Assembly (NCBI GenBank): GCA_963840445.1
Contig: CAWIZC010000001.1
Coordinates: 1-64,000 of the forward strand
DNA length: 64,000 nt
Source: AWTP1-13 sp963840445
Lineage (GTDB): Bacteria > Pseudomonadota > Alphaproteobacteria > Rhizobiales > Hyphomicrobiaceae
Direction of reading: 5' to 3'
This document shows positions 17,638 through 26,437 of this stretch, in pieces. The number at the start of each line of letters is the position of its first letter. The first letter of the stretch is position 1. The notes under the pieces were generated by a model, which saw nothing but the letters and a program-made list of their open reading frames with translations, ran no database searches and was not told where the DNA came from. The translations under genes were made by a program, and so were the position numbers.

Positions 17638-17885
17638 GCCCTCCTCCCGGAGATTGTCGGCTTAAAGCCTGTCGTTGAATTGACCGACAGTATAGCTACA
17701 GATCAGCGTGCCTCCCATCGCTTTGATGATTTGCGGCGACCTGCATCCGCGACCTCCGCCTCCCCATCCTTCCGGGTATGGGCTCGGAAGGTCCAGCCGA
17801 CCACGCTTCAAATCGGAGAACCGCGTAGTGATACTGGCGCAGAGAGATTGGGAGGCATTTCGATTCCGCCAGACACTGCAGCCCC

Positions 17886-18777
17886 TTAGCGCTCCGAGAA
17901 AGCCACATCGATGCCGCGGTGGATCGGCTTCAGCATGTACTGCAGCAGCGACTTGCTGCCCGAAATGATCTCGGCATCAACTTTCCCGGCTGCAGATGCC
18001 ATTCCTTGGCGAACCGGTCCGATCGGTCCTGCTTGAAGCTGATCTGGACCTTGTAATAGGTACGCTTGTCGTCGTTCTCGACAGTGCCGGGAGAGATGAA
18101 TGCGACTTCGCCCCTGATCTTGCCGTATTTGCTGAAGTCGTACGCGGTGACTTTGAGGTCGGCCTTGTCCTTGAGCTTCACGGAGGCGATGTCCTCCGGC
18201 CTGACGAATACCTAGGCCACCAGCGCATCGTCGAGCGGGACGATGCGGGCCATCGTCTCGCCCGGGCGCACGACTTCGCCCGGCGACCGCTGTAGGACCT
18301 GCTGCACGCGACCGCGCGTGGGAGCGCGGATCGTCAGCCGCTCGACACGGTCGGCGTGTTTTCTGATCAATTCCTGCACCTCAACCAGCTCGCTGGAGGC
18401 CTTGGCTAGCTCCTCGCTCCACAGTTTGTGCGCCTGCGCATCAGAACTCGGCCAGCGCCGCGTCGGCTTCATTGAGGGCTTCCTGCTTGGCCAGAAGTTT
18501 GCCTTCGCTTGCCTGCAGCAGCACGCGCGACTGCTCGTATACGGCCTCCGTATCCAAGACCTGTTTCCTCGACATGTTGCCGTCGACGGCTAGGGAGCGC
18601 CGCATCGCCAATTGCTCGCTCTGGATTTCCACCAACTTGCGTTGCGTCTCGATCTCGTTCTGCAGCGAGGCGATCTCCGCCTTGCGATGCGCGATGCGCG
18701 TGAGCAGGAGCGCGTGCTCCTTGACCCGGTGGTCGAGACGCAGCCGATACCCCGCGGCTCCCCAGCTGCAGCTGGGG
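17886..18777 (-). pseudogene. HlyD-family type I secretion adaptor, truncated and broken
   Basis: Pieces in several frames rebuild the C-terminal two thirds of a membrane-fusion protein. There is a coiled coil (RVKEHALLLTRIAHRKAEIA onward), the lipoyl-like RLTIRAPTRGRVQQVLQ segment, then VFVRPEDIASVKLKDKADLK and a C-terminus ending KPIHRGIDVAFSER at 17886. Breaks are a frameshift at about 18,444, a TAG inside the frame at 18,214-18,212, and a further indel at about 17,985. The N-terminal membrane anchor is missing: homology stops at a palindrome at 18,760. HlyD normally exports RTX proteins, and an RTX gene lies directly next to it in the opposite direction. Confidence 0.82.
18760..18777. repeat. 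18-base perfect palindrome at the HlyD/RTX breakpoint
   Basis: CCCCAGCTGCAGCTGGGG is its own reverse complement over 18 bases. It lies exactly between the last recognisable HlyD codons and the first RTX-like codons (SDTKNSHLTNIHQGD). Confidence 0.7.
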
Positions 18778-21700
18778 TCCGACACTAAGAACTCGCACCT
18801 CACCAACATACATCAAGGCGACGCTGCTCAGAGATCCGGATCCACCGTTCATTTGGGAGGCGGCCCGGTTCATGTAATGCAAGCCGCTGCTAGTCAGCCC
18901 GTTGCGCAGGGAACCCTGGCAACCGTCGATGCTTCGGTCGCGGAGCATGCGCCGGGCGGCGCGGTCGTGGCCACATTGAGTGTGCTCGGCTCGGCTGGGG
19001 AAACAGCCGAGCGGCTGATCACGTCCTCCGCCAAGTTCGAACTGATCGGTACCCAGGTGCAGGTCGCGACCGATGTTACCTTGGGCTACCGACCTATCGC
19101 AGCTCACGCGATTGCCCTGACGGTCGCGGCCTCCGATGAGGTGAGTCGCACCGTCGGCGTGGCCAGTCAGGACGGCGCCCCGGTCAGTGAAGTGGTCAGC
19201 GCCGCAGTAGCTCGGAATGAAGCGCCGGTCGATATCACGGTTGCGGGTGGCTCGGTGGAGGAGAATGCGGCGGCCGGGACGGTGGTAGCCACATTGGCGG
19301 CGCTCGACCCGAATGCGGGCGATACGTTCAGCTATGCGCTGACCTCCGATCCCTCGGGATATTTCGAGGTGGTCGGCAACGAGGTGCTGGTGAAAGCGAG
19401 CGCCAACGTCGACTACGAGACGGCCACATCCCACGACATCACGGTGACGGTGACCGATGGCGGCGGGCTCAGGTATAGCGAAGTGATCAGCATCGCCATC
19501 ATCAACCAGTCCGGCACGATCGTCGGGACACCCGGGAACGACGTGCTGACCGGCACGGCGGAAGAGGACGTTATCTCCGGCCTTGCCGGCGACGACACCC
19601 TGTATAGTGGAGCGGGTAACGATGTGCTGCTCGGCGGCCCCGGCAACGACACCTACATCATCGATTCGTCGGGCGATGTGGTGACGGAACTCGCGGGCGA
19701 GGGAACCGACCTCATCCAGAGCAGCGTCAGCTACACGCTGGACGCCAACGTCGAGAACCTGACGCTGACAGGCACGGGCAACATCGACGGCACGGGCAAT
19801 ACGCTCAACAACATTCTGATCGGCAACTCCGGCAACAACATCCTGAGCGGCGGCAGCGGCAACGACGTCCTCGACGGCGGGGCGGGCAACGACACGATGG
19901 CTGGCGGGACGGGCAACGACACGTATGTGGTGGATTCGGCCGGCGACGTGGTGACGGAAGGGGCCAATGCGGGCACCGACACGGTGCAGAGCAGCATCAG
20001 CTACACGCTGGGCGCCAACGTCGAGAACCTGACCCTGACAGGCTCGGGCAACATCGACGGCACGGGCAATACGCTGGCCAACACGCTGACCGGCAACTCC
20101 GGCAACAACATCCTGGATGGCGGATCCGGCAACGACACTATGCTGGGCGGCGCCGGCGACGACACCTATGTGGTCGATTCCGCGAGCGACGTGGTGACGG
20201 AAGGGACCAATGCGGGCACCGATACGGTGCTGAGCAGCGTCACCTACACGCTGGCCGCCAACGTCGAGAACCTGACCCTGACAGGGACCGGCAACATCAA
20301 CGCCACCGGCAATACGCTCGACAACACGCTGACCGGCAACGCGGGCAACAACACCCTGAGTGGCGGTGCCGGCAACGACACCATGCTGGGCGGGGCGGGC
20401 AACGACACCTACGTGGTCGATGCAGCCGGTGACGTGGTGACGGAGCTGGCCGGACAAGGCACCGATCTGGTCCAGAGCAGCATCAGCTACGTGCTGGGAG
20501 ACAACGTCGAGAACCTGACTCTGACCGGGACGGGAGTAATCGACGGTACCGGCAATGCGCTGGACAACACGCTGACCGGCAACTCGGGCGCCAACATCCT
20601 GGACGGCGGGTCCGGCAACGACACGATGGTTGGCGGGTCGGGCAACGACACGTACGTGGTGGATTCGGCTGGTGACGTGGCGACGGAATCGTCAAACTCA
20701 GGCGGCACCGACACGGTGCTGAGCAGCATCACCTACACGCTGGGCTCCAACGTCGAGAACCTGACCCTGACGGGGTCGGACAACATCAACGCCACCGGCA
20801 ACACGCTGGCCAACACGCTGACCGGCAACGCCGGGGACAACATCCTGAGCGGCGGGTCCGGCAACGATACGATGGTTGGCGGGTCGGGCAACGACACGTA
20901 TGTGGTCGACGCAGCGGGCGACGTGGTGACGGAGCTGCCGGGCCAGGGCACTGATACTGTGCAGAGCAGCGTCAGCTACACGCTGAGCGCCGACGTGGAG
21001 AACCTGACGCTGACCGGCACCGGCAACCTCAATGCCACCGGCAATGCGCTGGCCAACACGCTGACGGGCAACTCGGGTGCCAACATCCTGAGCGGCGGGT
21101 CCGGCAACGACACGATGGTGGGTGGAGCCGGCAACGACACCTACGTGGTCGATGCGGCCGGCGATGTGGTGACGGAGGCAGCCGGGGAAGGCACCGACCT
21201 GGTGCAGAGCAGTGTCAACTACACGCTGAGCGACAATGTCGAGAACCTGACCCTGACGGGGACCGGCAACATCAATGCCACCGGCAACACCCTCAACAAC
21301 ACGCTGACCGGCAACGCCGGCAACAACATCCTGGATGGCGGTGCCGGCAACGACACGATGGTGGGCGGCGCGGGCGACGACACCTACGTGGTGGACTCGT
21401 CGAGCGATGTGGTGACGGAAGGGACCAACGCGGGCACCGACACGGTGCTGAGCAGCATCACCTATACGCTGGGCTCCAACGTCGAGAACCTGACCCTGAC
21501 TGGGTCCGGTAACATCAACGGCACAGGCAACACAGGCAACAACACGCTGACCGGCAACGCCGGGGACAACACCCTGAACGGTGGCACCGGCAATGACACC
21601 ATGCTGGGCGGCGCCGGAAACGACACGCTGATCGGCGGTTCTGGCGACGACCTGTTCGTCTATGCCAGTGGACATGGATCCGACAGCGTCAACGGCGGTA

Positions 21701-21906
21701 CGGGCACCTGGATCGATGCGATCGCCCTCGACCAGAGCGGTGGGCCTCTGCAGCTGGGCACGGACTGGACAGTCCATCTGACGTCCGGAAGCATCCTCCA
21801 GCAGACTCAGAACGAGCTGACGTTTTCCAGCGATGCGGACGGAACACTGAACTTTACCGACGGGTCCACCATCGCCTTCACCGATATCGAGCGCGTGCAG
21901 TGGTGA
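18778..21906 (+). CDS. RTX-type calcium-binding repeat protein with cadherin-like domain, start codon unclear
   Basis: Sequence that looks coding begins SDTKNSHLTNIHQGDAAQRS directly after a palindrome; the first in-frame ATG after that is at 18877. Residues about 75-240 include a cadherin-like domain (VEENAAAGTVVATLAALDPN, VNVDYETATSHDITVTV-like end). Eight tandem units of about 81 residues follow, each with GNDTYVVD, VENLTLTG and a GG-x-G-(N/D)-D-x nonapeptide array that binds calcium in parallel beta-roll form. The C-terminus (FVYASGHGSDSVNGGTG to IERVQW) resembles RTX secretion ends. Such proteins leave by type I secretion, but the only adjacent HlyD gene is dead. Confidence 0.85.
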   Translation, partial: SDTKNSHLTNIHQGDAAQRSGSTVHLGGGPVHVMQAAASQPVAQGTLATVDASVAEHAPGGAVVATLSVLGSAGETAERLITSSAKFELIGTQVQVATDVTLGYRPIAAHAIALTVAASDEVSRTVGVASQDGAPVSEVVSAAVARNEAPVDITVAGGSVEENAAAGTVVATLAALDPNAGDTFSYALTSDPSGYFEVVGNEVLVKASANVDYETATSHDITVTVTDGGGLRYSEVISIAIINQSGTIVGTPGNDVLTGTAEEDVISGLAGDDTLYSGAGNDVLLGGPGNDTYIIDSSGDVVTELAGEGTDLIQSSVSYTLDANVENLTLTGTGNIDGTGNTLNNILIGNSGNNILSGGSGNDVLDGGAGNDTMAGGTGNDTYVVDSAGDVVTEGANAGTDTVQSSISYTLGANVENLTLTGSGNIDGTGNTLANTLTGNSGNNILDGGSGNDTMLGGAGDDTYVVDSASDVVTEGTNAGTDTVLSSVTYTLAANVENLTLTGTGNINATGNTLDNTLTGNAGNNTLSGGAGNDTMLGGAGNDTYVVDAAGDVVTELAGQGTDLVQSSISYVLGDNVENLTLTGTGVIDGTGNALDNTLTGNSGANILDGGSGNDTMVGGSGNDTYVVDSAGDVATESSNSGGTDTVLSSITYTLGSNVENLTLTGSDNINATGNTLANTLTGNAGDNILSGGSGNDTMVGGSGNDTYVVDAAGDVVTELPGQGTDTVQSSVSYTLSADVENLTLTGTGNLNATGNALANTLTGNSGANILSGGSGNDTMVGGAGNDTYVVDAAGDVVTEAAGEGTDLVQSSVNYTLSDNVENLTLTGTGNINATGNTLNNTLTGNAGNNILDGGAGNDTMVGGAGDDTYVVDSSSDVVTEGTNAGTDTVLSSITYTLGSNVENLTLTGSGNINGTGNTGNNTLTGNAGDNTLNGGTGNDTMLGGAGNDTLIGGSGDDLFVYASGHGSDSVNGGTGTWIDAIALDQSGGPLQLGTDWTVHLTSGSILQQTQNELTFSSDADGTLNFTDGSTIAFTDIERVQW
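19648..21621 (+). repeat. Eight tandem repeats of about 245 bases inside the RTX gene
   Basis: Each unit starts at a GAC-ACC-TAC codon run (DTYVVD) and encodes about 81 residues ending GGSGNDTM-type. The units are similar at DNA level (repeated gtcgagaacctgac and ctgaccggcaac blocks), so recombination or assembly collapse could change the copy number. Confidence 0.88.
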
Positions 21907-22010
21907 AGTGAAACGATGACGCGATCGCAATTGCCGCGCTCGCAACGGCTGGATCCATTGAGCGCGCCGGACTTCTGAAAGATCGACGCACCCCGCGGTT
22001 TGTTTTAGCC

Positions 22011-22176
22011 TCAGCCTGTTTGCGCCCCAGTAGACGTTTTTGAAAGCTTCGTTCCTGTTTCGAGCTTCCGTGCTGCACTCTCCGCCAGCGCTGGACCGCG
22101 ATGCAGGTAGTGCGCATCGAGGATCGCCCTGACATCACGCGGGGTGTGGCCAGTCAAAGCCGCGATCAGCCATACG
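22011..22176 (-). pseudogene. Tyrosine recombinase (phage integrase) C-terminal stub
   Basis: The frame VWLIAALTGHTPRDVRAILD then AHYLHRGPALAESAARKLE, ending TSTGAQTG at 22011, is the C-terminal catalytic end of an integrase, with the GHT box and the nucleophile Tyr in AHY. Everything upstream is lost. The frame runs into the 3' end of the neighbouring gene at about 22,176, so the remainder of the integrase was replaced by it. The stub marks past insertion of a mobile element. Confidence 0.75.
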
Positions 22177-22849
22177 CATTCTTGAGACGCGTATATTCCA
22201 GCCGATAGAGGCCAGCGAACGGAGTCAAGCCACCGCAAGCAACAACATGTCGGTTCGCCGTGTCGCTCGCGGCTTTGACGAAATCCGGACTGCAGCCCTC
22301 GATGAGCAGGACGCAGTCTGGCGCTGTCTGGATGTCGCTCCGGTCCTTGCTTTCCGCTGTTCGAACAGAGCTTGCCGTGGCGTCGGTCATACATAGATGC
22401 ACGCCGGTAATCTGGGGTTGCGTGACGAGCTCCAGTATGGCGTCGGCCATTGCTCGCGCCAACGCCGGCCGTGTGCCGGAGGCGTACCCAAATCTGATCG
22501 TCGCCAAGGCGCCCCCCGACCCCAATCCCTGGCTAGCGTGCACGCGCGTGAGCGCCCGAGAGGTGTTGCGGAAGCTCGCGGTCGTCGCTTTGGTCCGCGG
22601 TGTGGGCGCGTTGAGGCGGTTGGTATAGTCCTGGCCGACCAGCACCTCGTATGACTCGGTCTCGTACAGCGTGAAGAACTCGGGCTGCGTGGTGCTGTCC
22701 ACGGCAACGTAGCGTCGGCCCCGCTTGAAGCCGGGGATGCCGACTCGTTCCGGCATGTGCTCCTCATTGTGCCACGCGTAGAAGTCGGTGCGGTGCTCGG
22801 GGAGAATATCGTTCCAGATACAGATCGCGCCTTCACCAGCGAGTGCCAT
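22166..22849 (-). CDS. EthD/dabb-like conserved protein of unknown function
   Basis: A 227-residue cytoplasmic protein with WHNEEHMPERVGIPGFKRGR near the N-terminus, typical of ferredoxin-like (alpha+beta barrel) EthD and related proteins in catabolic clusters. A second half (GSGGALATIRFGYASGTRPAL) looks like a repeat of the same fold. Function is unknown. It ends the leftward run permease, binding protein, SDR, this gene; the gap to the SDR stop is 12 bases, so it is probably cotranscribed. Confidence 0.65.
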   Translation of the reverse strand: MALAGEGAICIWNDILPEHRTDFYAWHNEEHMPERVGIPGFKRGRRYVAVDSTTQPEFFTLYETESYEVLVGQDYTNRLNAPTPRTKATTASFRNTSRALTRVHASQGLGSGGALATIRFGYASGTRPALARAMADAILELVTQPQITGVHLCMTDATASSVRTAESKDRSDIQTAPDCVLLIEGCSPDFVKAASDTANRHVVACGGLTPFAGLYRLEYTRLKNAYG

Positions 22850-22861
22850 CGTGGTTCCCTG

Positions 22862-23604
22862 CTCAATAGGTCGCCCGGCCGCCGGACAGGTCGAACACGG
22901 CGCCGGTCGAAAAGCTGCACTCGTCCGATCCGAGCCAGGCTGTCATCGCCGCGATCTCATCGGGCTCGACAAAGCGCCTCATCGGGATGCGGGCCAGAAT
23001 GTCGGCGCGGCGGTGCTCATCAATCTGCTCCATCATGGCCGTCGCCGCCGCGGCGGGTGTGATGCAATTGACGAGAATTCCCTCGCGCGCCAGCTCTTTG
23101 CCCAGAAGTCTTGGTCAGGGCAATGATGCCGGCTTTCGATGCCGCATAGGCGCTGGACATCGTCAGCCCTTCCTTGGCCTGGATGGAGGAGATGTTGACG
23201 ATGCGGCCCCGATTGGGCCCGCTCTGTTGGCGCAGGCGCGGCACCACCGATCGGCAGACGAGATAGGTCCCGATCAGATTGACGTCTACGACGCGGCGGA
23301 ATTCGCTCGGTGCCTGCTCCCACAGCGGCGCCACGGGCCCGAGGATGCCGGCGTTGTTGACCAGCAGATCGACGCTGCCGAGGGCGCGCCAGGTGGCGTC
23401 GGTCGCTTGCGCGACGCCGGCCTCCTCGCTGACGTCGACGGCAAAGCCGATGTGCGCTTCTCCGAGCGACCGCGCAGCCTCGGCGGCGCCGGCCTTGTCC
23501 CAGACCGCCACCGTCCCGCCCTCGGCGGCAAGACGCCTCGCGATCGCGAGGCCGATCCCTGCTGCGCCACCCGTGACGATTGCCGCCCGACCGCGATATC
23601 TCAT
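22862..23604 (-). CDS. Short-chain dehydrogenase/reductase (frameshifted)
   Basis: NAD(P)-dependent SDR. It has the Rossmann TGGAAGIGLAIARRLAAEGG at the N-terminus, LLVNNAGILGPV, the catalytic Ser in IVNISSIQAKEG, and the Y-x3-K pair in AYAASKAGIIALTKT. An extra base at about 23,107 breaks the frame; the corrected continuation is LGKELAREGILVNCITPAA and onward to FDLSGGRATY at 22862. Joined length is about 247 residues, normal for classical SDRs. It is part of the leftward operon after the binding-protein gene and may oxidise or reduce the imported compound. Confidence 0.85.
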
Positions 23605-23625
23605 CGCCGTGCTCGACAGCCTCAG

Positions 23626-24597
23626 TCAGTTAGGCGTGAATTCGTTGGTGAAGAAGTCCTGGGTTTTCAGGGTCGTCTCGAGCGCCATGTACTTCTTCAT
23701 CAGCTCCACCGTGTCCTCCCAGTCCTTGAGCGCGAAATGCCCCGTCGGGAGGTCCTTCGTGGCGTCTGTCTTCATAAGGCCGATGCCGACCTTGAGTTGG
23801 GCGAGCGACAGGTCGGCATCCAGGTCTGCCTTGACCTTCTGTCCGGCCTTGATGGATGCCTCCGGCTCCTTCGAGGCCGCTTCGAAGCTGCGCACCGTGG
23901 CCTTGACGAAGCGCTTCACCAGATCCGGCTTCTCCTTGATGAGGTCGGTGTGGGTGAAGATGGTCAGCCCCACCGTGTTGGTGCCGTACTTGGAGTAGGC
24001 AAAATCGATGAGCGGAACGCCCTGCTTGGGCAGCGTCAGCGACTGGTTGTCGAGCCCGGCCATCAGGCCTTCCGCGCGCTTTTCAGCGACGGCCACCATT
24101 TTGCCACCGCCCTCCACGCGCAGGATCTTCACCTTGTCGATGTCGACGCCATTGCGCGCGAACAGGCCCGGTAGAAGCTGCAAGCCGGCCTCGCCCGGCG
24201 CCGAGGCAACGGTCTTGCCCTCGATATCCTTCAAGGTCTTGATGCCGGCGTCCGCGCGCACGGCCAGGGAATAGGGCGAGGAATTGGTGACCGCCATCAC
24301 CGCCTTGACGGGCGCTCCCTTCGACACGCCGGCTACTACGCTGCCGCCATCGGCCAGGCCGAACATGTCGCCTTTGGCGCCGACCGTTTGCACCGCGCGC
24401 ACCGAGCCCTGTCCCTCACCGATGGTGAGGTCGATACCTTCACTCTTGTAGTAGCCGCGCTCGAGGCCGAGGTAGAATGGTGTGTGGAAGCCGTAGAGCA
24501 GCCAGTTCAAGCGGAAGGTGACTTGGTCCTGTGCCGTCGCCGTGCCGGTTGCCAGCACGGTCAGCAGCAGGCCGAGGGTCAGAGATTTCAGTCGCAT
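23626..24597 (-). CDS. ABC substrate-binding protein, NMT1/THI5-like (NitT/TauT)
   Basis: A 323-residue exported protein from the ATG at 24597, chosen because GGAGGAG stands just before it. The signal peptide is residues 1-22 (cleavage after TATA). The mature protein starts QVTFRLNWLLYGFHTPFYLG, the THI5/NMT1-like beginning, with GLERGYYKSEGIDLTIGEGQ. It pairs with the permease to its right and with the ATPase of the divergent transcript. NMT1-like SBPs bind pyrimidine precursors, nitrate, sulfonates or aromatic acids; the ligand is unknown here. Confidence 0.9.
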   Translation of the reverse strand: MRLKSLTLGLLLTVLATGTATAQDQVTFRLNWLLYGFHTPFYLGLERGYYKSEGIDLTIGEGQGSVRAVQTVGAKGDMFGLADGGSVVAGVSKGAPVKAVMAVTNSSPYSLAVRADAGIKTLKDIEGKTVASAPGEAGLQLLPGLFARNGVDIDKVKILRVEGGGKMVAVAEKRAEGLMAGLDNQSLTLPKQGVPLIDFAYSKYGTNTVGLTIFTHTDLIKEKPDLVKRFVKATVRSFEAASKEPEASIKAGQKVKADLDADLSLAQLKVGIGLMKTDATKDLPTGHFALKDWEDTVELMKKYMALETTLKTQDFFTNEFTPN

Positions 24598-24635
24598 AGT
24601 CTCCTCCATTTTTCCTGGTCTGATGGGTGACACTT

Positions 24636-25463
24636 TTAGGCGGCCGCGATCTCGGTCTCAGCGATGCGGTGCGATACGTGCCAAGGGATCAGCAGGCGCT
24701 CCATCAACTCGACGGCAGCGTAGAGGAGCAGCCCCATGAAACTCAGGACCAGGATTGCCGCGAACACACCCGGCGTGTCGAACCTGTTCGTGTAGTCGAT
24801 CAGCAGGTAGCCGAGGCCCCGATCGGAGGAGACGAATTCCGCCACTACGGCAGCCGTGGCCGCCAGCGCCGCCGCGACCTTGAAGCCGGTGAAGAGGGTC
24901 GGCAGCGCATGCGGCACCTGCACCTTCCAGAACATGCGCCAGGCGCCGGCGCCGGTGATGCGAGCAAGATCGCGAATGTCGGGATCGAGCGAGCGAAACC
25001 CCTGCACGGCCGAGACGACAACCGGAAAGAACGACAGCAGGAACACGACCAGCACCTTCGAGGTCAGACCGTAGCCGAACCAGATCATGAACAGTGGGGC
25101 GATGGCGATCTTGGGGATGATCTGCAGGAACACGATCTGAGGATAGACAATGCTTTCGATCAGACGCGACACCGCAAAAGAGAGCGCCAGCAGCACCCCA
25201 ACCACGATCGCCAGCGCATAGCCGATCAGCATGGGTTGGGCCGTGTACCACGCCGCGGTACCGATCGTGGCCCATTTTGCCCAGAGCGTTGCGACCACCG
25301 CGGACGGCGGCGGAAGAATATAGAGCTTCACGCCGAGCAGGCGCACCAACAGCTCCCACACGACGAGCAGGCTGGCGAAACTGGCGAGCGTTTTGCTGTT
25401 CGCTGCAGCATGGGCCTTGAGCGACGCTAACGCTGAGCGGCTGCTCTGAGCCGGCCTGGGCAT
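24636..25463 (-). CDS. ABC permease, NitT/TauT (SsuC/TauC) type
   Basis: A 275-residue inner-membrane protein with about six spans: SLLVVWELLVRLLGVKLYIL, then GYALAIVVGVLLALSFAVSR. The coupling (EAA-like) loop is ITGAGAWRMFWKVQVPHALP. Start at the ATG at 25463. It is the first gene of the leftward operon (permease, binding protein, SDR, unknown). The matching ATPase lies across the divergent IclR gene. Confidence 0.9.
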   Translation of the reverse strand: MPRPAQSSRSALASLKAHAAANSKTLASFASLLVVWELLVRLLGVKLYILPPPSAVVATLWAKWATIGTAAWYTAQPMLIGYALAIVVGVLLALSFAVSRLIESIVYPQIVFLQIIPKIAIAPLFMIWFGYGLTSKVLVVFLLSFFPVVVSAVQGFRSLDPDIRDLARITGAGAWRMFWKVQVPHALPTLFTGFKVAAALAATAAVVAEFVSSDRGLGYLLIDYTNRFDTPGVFAAILVLSFMGLLLYAAVELMERLLIPWHVSHRIAETEIAAA

Positions 25464-25575
25464 TTCCGCTCCCCGGATGGGCGCGCCGTTTGATGCGGGC
25501 GCCTCGTGTTGGTTCCGCGCTCTTCTCAATTGACCGATCGGAGGCCAACGGGCAAAGTGCGGGTCGATTTGTTGA

Positions 25576-25590
25576 TGGAACACTGTTCCA
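25576..25590. promoter_or_regulatory. Perfect 15-base palindrome, likely IclR-family operator
   Basis: TGGAACACTGTTCCA is a perfect inverted repeat around one central base. It resembles the E. coli IclR box (TGGAAATNATTTCCA). It ends five bases before the iclR-type start codon at 25595 and lies in the gap shared with the divergent permease gene. Confidence 0.65.
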
Positions 25591-25594
25591 CCAG

Positions 25595-26437
25595 ATGCGC
25601 GTCGTCAAGTCCCAACTGACCTACTGCCTGGAGCTCATGTCGGTCATGTCCGATCGGGCCCGCGGCATCCGCCTGACTGATATTGCGCTGCACCTCGATG
25701 CACCGAAAAGCTCGACCCAGCGGCTGCTCGATCATCTCGCCCATGACGGCTGGGTCGAGCAGGACGTAGAGACCGGGCAGTATCGCCTGACCATGCGGCT
25801 GGCCATGCTCGGCCAGCGCTACCTGCAGTCGGCCGGCATCGCCGATGCGGCCCAGGCAATCCTCGATCGGCTCGCGCGTCAGACCCGGGAGCTGGCCCGC
25901 CTGACTGTCGTCGACCACAATCAGCTTGCCTGGATCGGTTCGGCGCAGGGTGCGCCGCCCGGCCTGCGCTACGAGCCGTCGATGGGCGGCAGCATCGTGT
26001 CGTTTGCCACCGCCAACGGCAAAGCTTGGCTTGCAACGCTGAGCGACGACGAGGCGATTGCGATCGCGATGAAAGATGGCCTGGGCAAGCGCGTACCAAC
26101 GCACAGTCTCGGACCGAAGGTGCTCAAGGGCGCAGGCACCTTGCGCGCCGACCTTCGGGTGGTCCGCAGGCGCGGTTATGCCGTAGCCGACCAGGAAGCC
26201 GAGGCTGGTGTCGCCGCCATCGCGGTCGCGATCCGGGAGCCGCGCAGCCGTCTCACGTTGGGCACGACCAGCATTGCGGGCCCCGTAGTGCGCATCACGT
26301 CGGATCGCCACGCTGAGATCGTCAATGCGCTGAGGACAAGCGCGGCTGATCTGGCGCTTGCGTGGCCGGCCGGGCAGCGCAGATCAGCCAATGACGCAGG
26401 GCGCCTGAGTGCTGCGGCGCGCCGGGAACGTCTGTGA
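25595..26437 (+). CDS. IclR family transcriptional regulator
   Basis: A 280-residue regulator. Residues about 5-60 form the winged helix-turn-helix (LELMSVMSDRARGIRLTDIA, LDAPKSSTQRLLDHLAHDGW). Residues about 75-255 are the IclR effector domain with MGGSIVSFATANGKAWLATL, VRRRGYAVADQEAEAGVAAI and AVAIREPRSRLTLG. The C-terminal tail is basic and unusual. It is divergent from permease/SBP and overlaps the ATPase start by four bases, so regulator and ATPase are cotranscribed. The 15-base palindrome just upstream suggests control of itself and the leftward operon. Confidence 0.92.
   Translation: MRVVKSQLTYCLELMSVMSDRARGIRLTDIALHLDAPKSSTQRLLDHLAHDGWVEQDVETGQYRLTMRLAMLGQRYLQSAGIADAAQAILDRLARQTRELARLTVVDHNQLAWIGSAQGAPPGLRYEPSMGGSIVSFATANGKAWLATLSDDEAIAIAMKDGLGKRVPTHSLGPKVLKGAGTLRADLRVVRRRGYAVADQEAEAGVAAIAVAIREPRSRLTLGTTSIAGPVVRITSDRHAEIVNALRTSAADLALAWPAGQRRSANDAGRLSAAARRERL

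Noticed and set aside
19648..21621. Possible CRISPR array
   Set aside because: Units are about 245 bases, lie in frame within one protein, and have no constant repeat with unique spacers.
18469..21945. Long open frames on the minus strand (662 and 415 codons) opposite the RTX gene
   Set aside because: They mirror the codon periodicity of the GC-rich RTX repeats and encode low-complexity Val, Gly and His-rich text without a known fold.
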